From assembly GCF_000281045.1 (NCBI RefSeq), contig NW_008246127.1, positions 211,547 through 275,318 of the forward strand: a stretch of DNA of 63,772 bases, given 5' to 3'. Source of the stretch: Saprolegnia diclina VS20. Taxonomy: Eukaryota > Oomycota > Saprolegniomycetes > Saprolegniales > Saprolegniaceae. Of this stretch, positions 54,636 through 63,772 are shown piece by piece (the stretch's first letter is position 1; the number at the start of each line of letters is the position of its first letter). The notes beneath the pieces were generated by a model, which was given only the letters and a program-made list of their open reading frames with translations, was not told the DNA's origin and did no database searches. The position numbers were made by a program, and so were the translations under genes.

Positions 54636-55634
54636 GCGGTCGCAAAAGCTGCGAATGATCGCGGGTGTATCCGGACGGTTTGTATCGTGAACAATAGCCA
54701 ATCGGGGGCGCTCGCGTTTAAAAGCAGCCAATCCAATGCGCAAAAGTCGCATGGAATTGGCCAATGAAATCGCCCGTTTCGTGTACCTTGGTCATTCAAC
54801 ATGCTCGTCGTTGAAGACCGCTGGAGTCACATGTGTGTGGGCGCTGTAGGGCGACTGCCATAAGCGCGATCTCGTGGCTAAGCACAAGCTCTTCTTGCGC
54901 GTGGAGCCAACCATCGATCCGCTCTCGTGGACCTTGACGCGCAGTCCGATGCCCCACGATGAGCCTACTGTGGACCACACTCAACGCACGCATCCTCAAA
55001 CAATAGACACTTTCGGTCGCTCCGAGCTCATGCTCTTGCTGTCGGTCATTCCTTGTCGACATGTATGGCGGCGGAATGGCAGACGCGCCATGGCGCAGAC
55101 AACCATCAAGGGAATACACTTTTCTTCCCTTTCATCCTCGAAAGCTTCCTCGGCAAGGTATCGTCCAACTGCCAGAGATCATTACATTCGTAAAGAAATG
55201 CTGCTTTGAGGAAAAAATTGAACATCCTTTGTCCACACTGCCCTGCGCAGCGCTCGCACACCAGCCGCCCTCCAGCCAACGCTATGATCCCAATATCCCG
55301 ACGGGTCAAAATCAACAATTGCAGTTTGCACATGCGGATGCTACATATCGGGTTCAGAGCTGCTGCCAACTCACTAGTGTACTGTGTGTGCCATGTTCAC
55401 GTTTTGAGGATAGTACCTCGTGACTGCGATATGAGGTTTGTTCGTCTATATCCACCCGGTCAGAGCACTACTCTGCGACGTGCGCCACCGTCGCTGGCTC
55501 GACGCAGCCAACGCGACACCAAAACCTCACCAATCGAGTGGCGATTTGATAGCGAGACGCCACACCACGCAAGGAACCCACACACTAAGGACGCTCAAGA
55601 CGCTATTTGGATACATACGTCATACCCACGTGGA
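54636..55634. other. Intergenic region
   Basis: About 1 kb between copies C and B. It holds CCAAT words (54718-54770) and a TCCGGA site at 54670-54675. A frame from an ATG at 54764 runs into copy C and could act as a substitute start, but it still meets the in-frame stop. Confidence 0.4.
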
Positions 55635-57497
55635 CTACTCGTCCGATATCTCGGACGCCTTGCGCTTGAGACTGCGTTCGTAGAGCGCAATCAAAGTCGG
55701 GGACGTTCTCGGGTCCTGTGCAAGGAGCGCTGCGCACCGATAGCTCCGCGTCGTGTACGCGTGCACCGCGGTCGTATCCAAGTGCGCCGCCGTAACGCCA
55801 GGCTGGTCGACGAGCCAGTGAAGCATGTCGACATTGTCTGTCTCGGCCGCCGCCATCAAGGCCTTGGCCATTGCGCCTTCTCGGTGCGTCAAGAAGATCG
55901 AAATGAGGTCGGTTTGGCGACTGTGCACGGCGCCGCGGACCGTGTCGTCGTTGAAGCCGTCGTAGTTGTGCTCGTGGAAGAATCGAATCACGTCGTGATG
56001 GCCGGCGTTCGCTGCGTTGTAGATAAAGTGCGGCTGCCACCCTGGAATTTGGTGCTCGTGGGCAAACTGCGCAATGCTCATATGCCCAAAGTAGCTCACA
56101 CGGCTCCAGACGTCGGCCATGCCAAAGCCAGCCGCATGGTACACGGTGAGAACGTCGAGGTGGCCAAACTCGGCTGCGTGCTCAACGACACCACAATACG
56201 AGACCTTGACATGGAGCCCCAGCGTGTTCTTGGCACAGGCACACACTCGGCGACCGCGGCAGTTGAGCTCCACACGTCGCGACGGCACGAGAAGCTCGGG
56301 TCCGAGCGCGGTAAGAAGATTCTTGTCACCCAGCGCCATCGCGTAGGCAAAGAGGTGTGGCTGGCACAGCAGATGGAGTTGCCCGAGGTCGTGGCGCGCC
56401 AGCCACCGACCTAACGTCTCGTGGTAGACTGCAAAGGCACTGGCCACGGGCACCTGCCGGTCGTAGTTGCGGTAAAGTGCAAGGTCGCTGCAGAGCGCGT
56501 GCAAGGCGACGGTACTGTAGTCGAATCCGGCTTGGTATGCGACGATGATGGTCAAGAGGATGGGAGAGACGAGCACAGACGTGACGCGCTGCTCGTCAGC
56601 GTACCGGGCCATCGCGTCACGGATGCACTGAACGATCGCGTCCGACGCGCAGCAGTAAGCGGCCGTCGCCTTTGCCGTCGCCAAGAACGCCCAAGCTTCC
56701 GGCTGCGCGCAGAGCCAGCGAAGTATGCCGAGTCGACCACACTTGACGGCGTCCTGGAGCGCATGTCTCAACAGCACATTTGGTGAGCGACTGTGAGCGA
56801 GAAGATCTTGGAGGGTTGGTAGATGGTCGCGTGCGACAGCCAGCGTGAGCGTCTTCCGGTTGACACCGTTGTAGCCGCGATCGAGGAGATACTGCAGTAG
56901 CTCGAAATGACCGTTCTCTGCTGCGACGTTGATGCAGACGTCGTCCCACACACCAAGGTCGTGCGCAATGACGTACTCTGCAACGCCCACACGGCCGCCA
57001 GCGCACACCGCCGGCCAAATGTCGTTGGTGGCCAAACCCAATCCAACAAGGACGTCCAGCAGCTCGAGTTGGCCCATGGCCGCCGCTTGAGCGACGATTT
57101 TGCGACTGCGCATCTTCATGGCAGGACCAAGGTCCTCAACGGCGCGTGGGCACGCCTTGCAGCCTTGGGCGTCAAGCACGAGAAGCTCCTTGGTCCACAT
57201 CACCAGCTCGTGGTCGATGAGCCACTGGAGGAGAGTGACATTGCCGTTGCCAATCGCGTGCGCAAAGAGATGGGGCACGCAGAGCGAAGCGAGCCCGTCG
57301 ACGCCATGGGCCATGATCCACGAGCGCATGACCGTGGCATCGTCGGGGCGAGGCGGCTCGTCCGCGTAGCAGCCCAGCGCGATGGCACCGCAGCGCAGTG
57401 GGTTGCCGAGAGCCATCTTCGCCGCGCCGGCTTGGTAGATGCAGATGCGTGCGAGCATGCGTGGGGCGCGGAGGACCTGGGCGGCGACGCTCACCAT
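55635..57497 (-). CDS. Ankyrin-like repeat protein (copy B)
   Basis: Single exon, 620 residues from the ATG at 57497, the start that aligns with copy A; the open frame continues 48 codons upstream without family similarity. The N-terminal VLRAPRMLARICIYQ block resembles the short F-box-like lead found in many Saprolegniales ankyrin proteins. The body holds divergent ankyrin-type repeats, for example AAMGQLELLDVLVGLGL, AAENGHFELLQYLLDRGYNG, AAEFGHLDVLTVYHAAGF and FGHMSIAQFAHEHQI. The protein ends with a basic KRKASE motif that may be a nuclear signal. Ankyrin repeats bind partner proteins; the partner is unknown. Three other members lie within 12 kb on the same strand. Confidence 0.82.
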   Translation of the reverse strand: MVSVAAQVLRAPRMLARICIYQAGAAKMALGNPLRCGAIALGCYADEPPRPDDATVMRSWIMAHGVDGLASLCVPHLFAHAIGNGNVTLLQWLIDHELVMWTKELLVLDAQGCKACPRAVEDLGPAMKMRSRKIVAQAAAMGQLELLDVLVGLGLATNDIWPAVCAGGRVGVAEYVIAHDLGVWDDVCINVAAENGHFELLQYLLDRGYNGVNRKTLTLAVARDHLPTLQDLLAHSRSPNVLLRHALQDAVKCGRLGILRWLCAQPEAWAFLATAKATAAYCCASDAIVQCIRDAMARYADEQRVTSVLVSPILLTIIVAYQAGFDYSTVALHALCSDLALYRNYDRQVPVASAFAVYHETLGRWLARHDLGQLHLLCQPHLFAYAMALGDKNLLTALGPELLVPSRRVELNCRGRRVCACAKNTLGLHVKVSYCGVVEHAAEFGHLDVLTVYHAAGFGMADVWSRVSYFGHMSIAQFAHEHQIPGWQPHFIYNAANAGHHDVIRFFHEHNYDGFNDDTVRGAVHSRQTDLISIFLTHREGAMAKALMAAAETDNVDMLHWLVDQPGVTAAHLDTTAVHAYTTRSYRCAALLAQDPRTSPTLIALYERSLKRKASEISDE

Positions 57498-58105
57498 GCT
57501 GAATTCCGGATTAACCGGATATACGTCCGGATCGGAGCTATTTCCAAAAAGAGGGAAATGGCAATTCGATATTGGACGGACTGGGCACAGTTGACTCCAA
57601 AGAAGGTTGGGGAATCCGAGGTCGTGACGACTTTGACACACGTGGAGCGTTGCACTTCCATGTTGTCAGTGAGCCTTGCAGCGAGGGTTCTGCTGTCCTA
57701 GGACAGGATTGGCTAAAATAAGGGCGACTTCACACCAATTGACTGCGCGATTTTTGAATGTAACCAATCACGTGGACGCTCAAAGTGGGCCAATCACCGA
57801 TCAGGCGCGAACACCAGAAAGCGATCTTCGTTTAATCCGCCCTTCCAACGTACTGACAGCTGATACCTTGACCGAAGCAAGGTCTCGTCATTTGGGAAGA
57901 GCACCATGTCCTTCGCAGTCACGTGCTTGTGTACGAAACGAACTGCTGCGGAATATACGAGCGCGTCATGGCTCTACACGACGCAACGAGGTGTCATCCA
58001 TCAAGACGCAACCGAGTCGACGTGTCCAATGGGATCACAGGATTGTGAAGCAAGATTTATTCGTTTATACACACATACTAGAATGGGCTAGGACTAGCGC
58101 CGCGA
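57498..58105. other. Intergenic region with TCCGGA cluster
   Basis: Just upstream of copy B are three CCGGAT words (57505-57510, 57515-57520, 57526-57531). Inverted CCAAT words lie at about 57711 and 57768-57800. No gene is supported. Confidence 0.45.
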
Positions 58106-60828
58106 TTAAAGTGTTGCGCGAATCTGCTGTCGAATCGTATGCGCAACTTCGAGCGCCGTCGGGCGGGCTTCAGGTGACCATGCGATGCAGGCGTCGGCGA
58201 CGTGGCGCACCCACAGCGGCAGTTGCGTTCCGAACGACGGTCGGATCGACCCCGTCATGACGCGCCCCATGATTGCGGTATCGACGAGCGGATGCCCTAA
58301 TCATCATCATTCTCTCAGCCTCCATTGCCAAACCTAAGACTGCTGTACCACTCGTGTTGCGCTGGTCCGAGTACGGGATCTCGTGCGTGCTGAGCTCCGA
58401 GAGAACGACGCCGAACGAGTAAATATCGGCAGCCGTCGAGTATTGAATGTCGAGAAGAATCTCGGGCGCCTACAAAAAAATGTCCTTGTCAGCTTTTTCA
58501 TGTTTTTCAAAAAGGACAACCATCCAGCGGTACGTGCCGACACCAAACGTCATCGTGTCGGTCGTGGTCTCGCGCGACGTGCCAAAATCCGTGATTTTGG
58601 TGCCCTAAAATGATGCGAATTTCTAAAATCCAATAAAATCTATCAAAGTGTACCTTGGTCGAGTCCAAGAGCACATTTCGGGACTTGAAGTCGCGATGGA
58701 TTATGTCGAGCGAGTGCAAGTACGCGAGGCCTTCCGCCATGCTCAGCATGCACGCCATTTTTTCGTCCCACGAAAAACCGCGCGCGTCGCCGTCGGGCGT
58801 TGGGGGGGCCGTCGCTTGAAGGACCCCCCGCAGGTCGCCTCGGTCCATCCACTCGAGCACCATTTGCAGCTCAAAAGGGACGCGCCAGCTCGCACCCATG
58901 GTTGCGACAATGTACGGACTTGACATCCTGTACAAACATGACAAGTTGTTGTCGAACAACTGAAACTGGCCGTCGAAGTATACCGTGAGGCGAGAAGAAT
59001 CTCGTTGGCAAACTGTTCAACCGCAGAGCGCGAATTTTTGCCCGGCAAGAGGCCCTTGATCGCCACGGCATGTCCTAGAGCCAAACGTCGCCTCACGGAT
59101 CGTAGCAAGGGGCAGCGTACCTTGATACGTCCCCCGCCACACTTGGCCGTACGCGCCTTCGGCTACACACGCGATGGGCAGCAGCAACGAGCTCTCGAGC
59201 CGCAGCATTGCGAGGTCCTATGTTTCAATGTCGCTTGGAAAGCAATGCGCCTGCGTACATCAAAGTTGGCGGGCGGACACCCCGACGGCCGGGACTCGGC
59301 GGTCGCCGTGCCCCCCTCGTAGGGGTGTGAGCTCTCGTGTGGCTTGCTTGTGGTCATCGGGCTGCTACGATTGAAACATTAGAATCTAAGCACTGACGAT
59401 CGATGTCTAGTTCAGGAGCAAGAACGTACCTTGGACGACGTCGGCGGCAGAAGAAATACAACCCGATGCCCAAGATGAGGATGACGGCACCGGCCGCAAT
59501 GCCCGCGATCGCGACGCCACTGAGGCCGGACGCTGCAGCCACGACACTGTCCGTCGTTGGTGGGGCCATGGATGTCGGCCGATATGCGCTGGTTGTGGGC
59601 ACGCTGGACGGGGTTGGTGGCGGCAACATCTTGCCTAGTTAACTCGTGTCAGACGCACAGAATAGGCATCAGAGTGGACCTGGGGCAACGCAGACAAAGC
59701 GCGCTGCGGCCGTAAAAATCTCGGGGCCGTTGGGGACAAGCGGCATGATGCGATTGGGCACCTTGCATGTGGCCGTGATGTCGAGAGCGCCCATAAAGTA
59801 CACGGCATGGCTCTCGTTGCGAAGTACGTCGTACGTCCCGGGGTCCACGGTGAAGGTCGTCAAGTTGGCTTTGCCAAAATTGCTAATGTCGACACGCACA
59901 GTTATTGTTGTTGCTAGACAAAGGCATTTCATCAGCGTACAGTTGTTGGAGGCCTTCGCCAAAGGTCACGTTGTACAATGCCGTGAGCGGATTGAGTTCA
60001 AAATTCCTATCGAGTGTGTGTTGCTGTTGGGTGCCAGAGCATTCGCAGTACGACGTACACAAACCAAAGGGTGCTCATGTCGAGATGCTGCACGTTCGTG
60101 AGGCTGGTGTTACTCAGCGTACTAACATGACGTGTTGAGACAAAAAGCTCCAATACTTTTTGTGTACGTACAGCCAGTGGAGGTTTTTGGGAAGGGGGGT
60201 CGCTGGAAACGCCACAATCTGCGTGTTTTCAACAGTCCTGCAATGGTACCATAACGGTGAGCGCCTTTCTCTCTCTCCACAGAAGGAGATACATGATCTC
60301 GAGTGTTGTTGGCCACACCACGCGCGAGAGATCGAGCGGCGTCTCATTGTCGAGAATCTCCCTAACACGCAAAATATTGACATTTTGCTGAGCAAAAATG
60401 ACTTACAAGCCATTGACGTTGGACGTCGTCGAGAGGTCGCCCACCGAGCGAGTGTAGGTGTTGAAGAAACGTCTGGAAGGCTCAGTAAGCTCAAGTCAAG
60501 GCTTGCGATGTCGTACATTTTGAGTCCCACGAACGCGTTGGGCAAATCGGCCACATGCGACACGACGAGATCTAGTACATTCGTCGCTCGTTGGACCGAG
60601 ATTTTGGTTCAGGTTTTCAGTCGGACCTCGCACAACGAGTCTTGATTGTTTCGCTTTGTCGACGACAAAGTCCTTGGTCGTGAACGCCTTCAGCGTCTAG
60701 ATGCGACTCTGTATAAAGATACGAGCAAGAGAGGGAGCTACCTTGCACGCACTGTCGACGATGCAGTAGGCGCCGTCTTGGCACTCGCGCGTCGCCGTCG
60801 AGACGTACGCGCTGTAGGGGCAGGCCAT
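58106..60828 (-). CDS. LRR receptor-like TKL protein kinase (5' end unresolved)
   Basis: Seventeen short exons can be joined in frame from an ATG at 60828 to the stop at 58106, giving at least 633 residues. The N-terminal part starts with a Cys-rich segment (ACPYSAYVSTATREC) normally preceded by a signal peptide in this family; I could not place that exon. Divergent leucine-rich repeats follow (LPNAFVGLK, NGLEILDNETPLDL, TSLTNVQHLDMSTL, FGKANLTTF). One membrane helix (around GLSGVAIAGIAAGAVILILG) precedes a basic RRRRPR stop. The kinase domain (about residues 365-633) has AEGAYGQV, VAIK, HRDFKSRN, DFGTSR and APEIL, so it should be active. Introns are 41-65 nt. Signalling partners are unknown. 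It sits between two ankyrin-like copies and is unrelated to them. Confidence 0.8.
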
Positions 60829-61726
60829 GTCACCACGGCAATGTACTTTGCGAAAAGTGTTTTTGCCGAATAAAAAGACTGACGCGACTGAAAAGACAGG
60901 ATCACGCCGGACCAGATGGTGACGATGCGACCACGAAAGAGACAATGCATCGTGAACCCAAGACCTATTACTCATGGACTGGTATCTTTGGATCTGCCAG
61001 CGCAAATGAACGAGCATGAAGATCATACTACATGTATGACCTTCATGGGGCTGTTTGGATTTGACCATCAAATGGACGACGCTCGATTGCTTTTGACGGC
61101 AAAAGTAAATTTTATGGCCTTGTACCACGGTACAGTCCCCCCTCGCGTGAGGTGGGGGTGCACCCCACGGGTCCTACTTAGTGGGTCCTACTATTTGGTG
61201 ATGACGTGCAGCGTCGACGCGGCGCGGCTTCCGACCCAACCTTGGGAGGAATGAAAGGACACTGGTGTCGTAATGCCATCTACAACCGGCGCGTTGCGAC
61301 TTCAAGAACCGGGAGCGCGCGTACTGTATGTACATGCATTTATTTCTGCACAGGTATGGTCGTCGGGTCCGCCGAGCCGAAAGGTATCGTATCGAGCTTT
61401 GTCGATGCGCCATACGCAGCAACTATTATAGTAGACGTTGCCTGTTGTGCTCACCACCTAGAAACATGAGGGCGTTTCCATATGTTTGATTTGCATGTGG
61501 AAAACCAGCCAATGCGATGGCGGCTTCACGCGAGGAGCCAATCACATGTACGCATTGCACTTTTGTTGGCCAATGGAATCGCTCATGACGATTGCAAAGA
61601 TACGCCTTGCGTTTTCCACATATAATTCGTTCGATGGGGATAGCTCCACTGCGAACTAGTAGTTGAGTTTTGACACGACTAGATTGACTTGAGTACAGTA
61701 CTCTCCACTGAAATGACACCTAAATC
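60829..61726. other. Intergenic region, kinase 5' region
   Basis: Should hold the kinase signal-peptide exon and promoter. The minus-strand stretch 60951-60894 encodes MHCLFRGRIVTIWSGVILS, which could be part of it, but I see no good splice to the ACPYS exon. CCAAT words lie at 61510-61580. Confidence 0.4.
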
Positions 61727-63586
61727 CTACATCATCGCTGACGCCTTGCGCTTGCGGGCGCGGGCGTAGAGACTCATCGTGGCCGGCGTTGTGCGTGGGT
61801 CGTTTGCAAGGAGCGCGGCACATTGAGAACTTTGTGAAATGTACGCGCGTCCTGCGGTCCAAACCACGTGCGACGCGGCACCGGGCTGGTCGATGAGCCA
61901 TCGGAGCATCGGGACGTTGTCCTTGTCGACTGCAATCATCATGGCCTTGTGCAGCATGTCTTCGGTCGGTCGATGCGCCACGAGAAACTGCACGAGCGCC
62001 AAATTGCCACTGTACACGGCACCACAAATCGTGTCGTCGTCAAAGCCGTCGTAGTTGTGCTCGTGGTAGAATTGCACCACGTCGAGGTGGCCACTCGCCG
62101 CTGTCGTGTACACAAAGTTACGTTGCCACCCTGGCAGTTGGTGCTCGTGGGCAAACTGCGCAATGTTCAAATGGCCAAAGAAGCTAACACGGTGCCACAC
62201 GTTCTCCATGCTAAAGCCAGCAGCGTGCAGCATGGCGAGGAGATCGACGTGACCCGACTCGGCAGCGTGCATGACGACCGTCGAGTACGCGATCTTGCGG
62301 TGGTCGAGTTGGTCCTTGGCATAGCCACACATGCGATGGTGACGACAGCTGAGCTCGACACGTCGCTGGGACGATAGCAATTGTGGTCCGAGTGCCTGGA
62401 GGACCTCGGCGTTGCCGTACGCCATTGCAAACGCAAAGAGGTGGGGTACGCAGAGGTCACGAAGCTGCGAGAGGCCATGCCGAGCGCGCCAATGACCAAA
62501 CCGCTCATGGTACGCCCCGTACATACACGACGCGGGCGATTCGCGATCGTAGTTGCGGTAGAGAGCAAGCCCTCTCGAGCAGAGCTCGTGTAAGTCGAAC
62601 GTGCGGCCGTCAAGGCCATCTTGGTACGAGGCAATGGTCGGAAAGAGGCTCGTGGAGACGAGCACCGAGCACATGCACATGTCGAGAGCGTGTTGGGATA
62701 TAGCGTCGCAGAGACATTGGCGGATGGCGGCAGGTGCGCAGAAGTACTCTGCCAGCGCATTCGTCGCCTTCAGAAAAGCCTGCGCTGCCGGCTGCCGGCA
62801 GAGCCAACGAAGCAGATTGAGGCGGCGATACTCGACGGCGCCCCGCAGCGCATCCGCAAAAAAGAGTCGCGTTCGGCGGTCTTGCGCGAGGAGGACTTGG
62901 ACTGTCTCGAGCTGGTCGTGTTGGACAGCAAGCGCAAGCGTCCGCCGGTCGACGCCCGTGTAGCCGAGGCGGAGGAAATACCGCACCAGCGCAAAATGGC
63001 CGTTCGCAGCCGCAACGTTGATGCATGCGTCATCCCATGCGTCGAGGGCGTTGGCGACGACGTACTTGGCGATGCGACGATCCCCGCCCGCGCAGACAGC
63101 CTTCCAGATGCCAGCCACAGACATGCCATTTTCGTAGAGGAGCTGCAACATCGCGACGTGACCTTTCTCTGTCGCGTGGGCGACGCAGCCGAGCGCACGC
63201 ATCGTCGTCGCAGCGCCAAGGTCCTTTCTGGCGCCAAGGCACATGTTGCAGTCGTGGGTGTGGAGCAGCAGGAGCTCCTTCGTCCATGTCACGTAGCCTT
63301 GGACAACGAGCCAGTCAAGGACCTGCGCATCGCCACACGAGAGCGCATAGGCAAAGAGATGGGGCACGCAGAGCGAAGCGAGCCCGTCGATCCCATGGAC
63401 CGCGATCCACGAGCGCATGGTCGTGGCGTCGTCGGGGTGAGGTGGCTCGTCCGTGTAGCTGGTCAGCGAGACGGCGCCGCAGCGCAGTGGGCTGCTGAGC
63501 GTCATCTTACCCGCGCTGGCTTGGTAGACGCAGATGCGTCGAAGCATACGTGGCGCGCGGAGGACGTGGCCGGCGACGCTGTCCAT
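61727..63586 (-). CDS. Ankyrin-like repeat protein (copy A)
   Basis: Single exon, 619 residues from the ATG at 63586. It aligns along its length with copy B (55635-57497) and the broken copy C. The N-terminal HVLRAPRMLRRICVYQ block and the LASLCVPHLFAYA motif recur, the latter again near residue 390 as LRDLCVPHLFAFA. That repeat suggests the protein itself is two similar halves. Ankyrin-type repeats include AAANGHFALVRYFLRLGYTG, AAESGHVDLLAMLHAAGFS and FGHLNIAQFAHEHQL. The C-terminal RKRKA motif is kept in all four relatives. Function is unknown; protein binding is inferred from the repeats. Confidence 0.83.
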   Translation of the reverse strand: MDSVAGHVLRAPRMLRRICVYQASAGKMTLSSPLRCGAVSLTSYTDEPPHPDDATTMRSWIAVHGIDGLASLCVPHLFAYALSCGDAQVLDWLVVQGYVTWTKELLLLHTHDCNMCLGARKDLGAATTMRALGCVAHATEKGHVAMLQLLYENGMSVAGIWKAVCAGGDRRIAKYVVANALDAWDDACINVAAANGHFALVRYFLRLGYTGVDRRTLALAVQHDQLETVQVLLAQDRRTRLFFADALRGAVEYRRLNLLRWLCRQPAAQAFLKATNALAEYFCAPAAIRQCLCDAISQHALDMCMCSVLVSTSLFPTIASYQDGLDGRTFDLHELCSRGLALYRNYDRESPASCMYGAYHERFGHWRARHGLSQLRDLCVPHLFAFAMAYGNAEVLQALGPQLLSSQRRVELSCRHHRMCGYAKDQLDHRKIAYSTVVMHAAESGHVDLLAMLHAAGFSMENVWHRVSFFGHLNIAQFAHEHQLPGWQRNFVYTTAASGHLDVVQFYHEHNYDGFDDDTICGAVYSGNLALVQFLVAHRPTEDMLHKAMMIAVDKDNVPMLRWLIDQPGAASHVVWTAGRAYISQSSQCAALLANDPRTTPATMSLYARARKRKASAMM

Positions 63587-63772
63587 GCTGCTTCCTCTTC
63601 TTGCGTCCGATCAGCAAATGAAATGAACGGAGATTCAGCCGGATATTCTCATGTATCCGGATATGGTTTGACATTGCATCGGATTAATAGCCAATCACGT
63701 GCGGGTAAGAAGGACACAGCCAATCCAATGCACGCATCACATGCAAAATGCGTCCAATGCAATTGCGTTGTG
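63587..63772. promoter_or_regulatory. Upstream region of copy A with TATCCGGATA palindrome
   Basis: A perfect 10-bp palindrome TATCCGGATA lies at 63654-63663, about 70 bp upstream of the start. CCAAT-type words follow at 63690-63755. The TCCGGA core also occurs near copies B, C and D. Confidence 0.45.

Noticed and set aside
53532-54767. 411-codon plus frame opposite ankyrin copy C
   Set aside because: Antisense shadow of a repetitive coding sequence; no domain is visible in it.
60400-60517. Continuous frame with SLDLSLLSLPD taken as an extra LRR
   Set aside because: It does not connect in frame to the next exon; splicing it out as a 44-nt intron (60516-60473) restores the frame from LPNAFVGLK to NGLEILDN.

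Overview
The window looks like nuclear DNA of an oomycete, most likely a Saprolegniales water mould. Coding exons are GC-rich at third positions. Introns are very short (about 39-77 nt; I placed about 65) and often start GTACG or GTGCG. Typical families are present: secreted or membrane-anchored pepsin-like proteases, LRR receptor kinases of TKL type, bZIP/START-like proteins and ankyrin-like repeat families. There is one 100-N assembly gap (43823-43922). I saw no rRNA, tRNA, CRISPR array, virus-derived element or recognisable transposon.

Layout. 1-5243 (-): a very large, internally duplicated multi-pass membrane protein that runs off the left edge. 5.9-11.3 kb: a bZIP/START-like protein, a 10-exon membrane-anchored aspartyl protease and an unrecognised protein. 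12.7-15.7 kb: two paralogous glycosyltransferases. 16.5-20.2 kb: adenosine deaminase and a metacaspase. 20.6-21.9 kb: two broken ankyrin remnants in opposite orientation. 22.6-30.8 kb: two more aspartyl proteases, APC/C subunit 5 between them, and a small single-pass membrane protein. 30.8-41.1 kb: a duplicated zinc-finger/barrel protein, ALAD, the proteasome chaperone PSMG3, a TRF4-like poly(A) polymerase and cytosolic TrpRS. 41.7-48.1 kb: a cluster of five ARF-family loci (four ORFs, one pseudogene). 48.4-51.0 kb: eIF4G. 52.1-63.6 kb: a family of about 620-residue ankyrin-like proteins on the minus strand (two intact, one pseudogene, one C-terminal fragment), with a receptor-like kinase between the two intact copies.

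 The most interesting region is the ARF cluster. All five loci, including the pseudogene and the one on the opposite strand, have the same composite element just upstream: GATTGG, exactly 11 nt, then TGACGTGGC. Only one member keeps the canonical switch II sequence DIGGQ. The others read DVGGN, DLGSS and DIGGT, so the cluster looks like co-regulated duplicates diverging at the GTP-hydrolysis glutamine. The cluster also holds a perfect 26-bp hairpin, a 191-bp inverted duplication whose two arms encode nearly the same peptide, a GATA microsatellite and the assembly gap.

Most genes here are unrelated housekeeping or lineage-specific loci with no operon-like logic. Links I can see are the duplicated families and close spacing (ALAD and PSMG3 converge 45 bp apart). 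Splice models were made by eye from frame, GT/AG ends and family similarity, and need transcript support.
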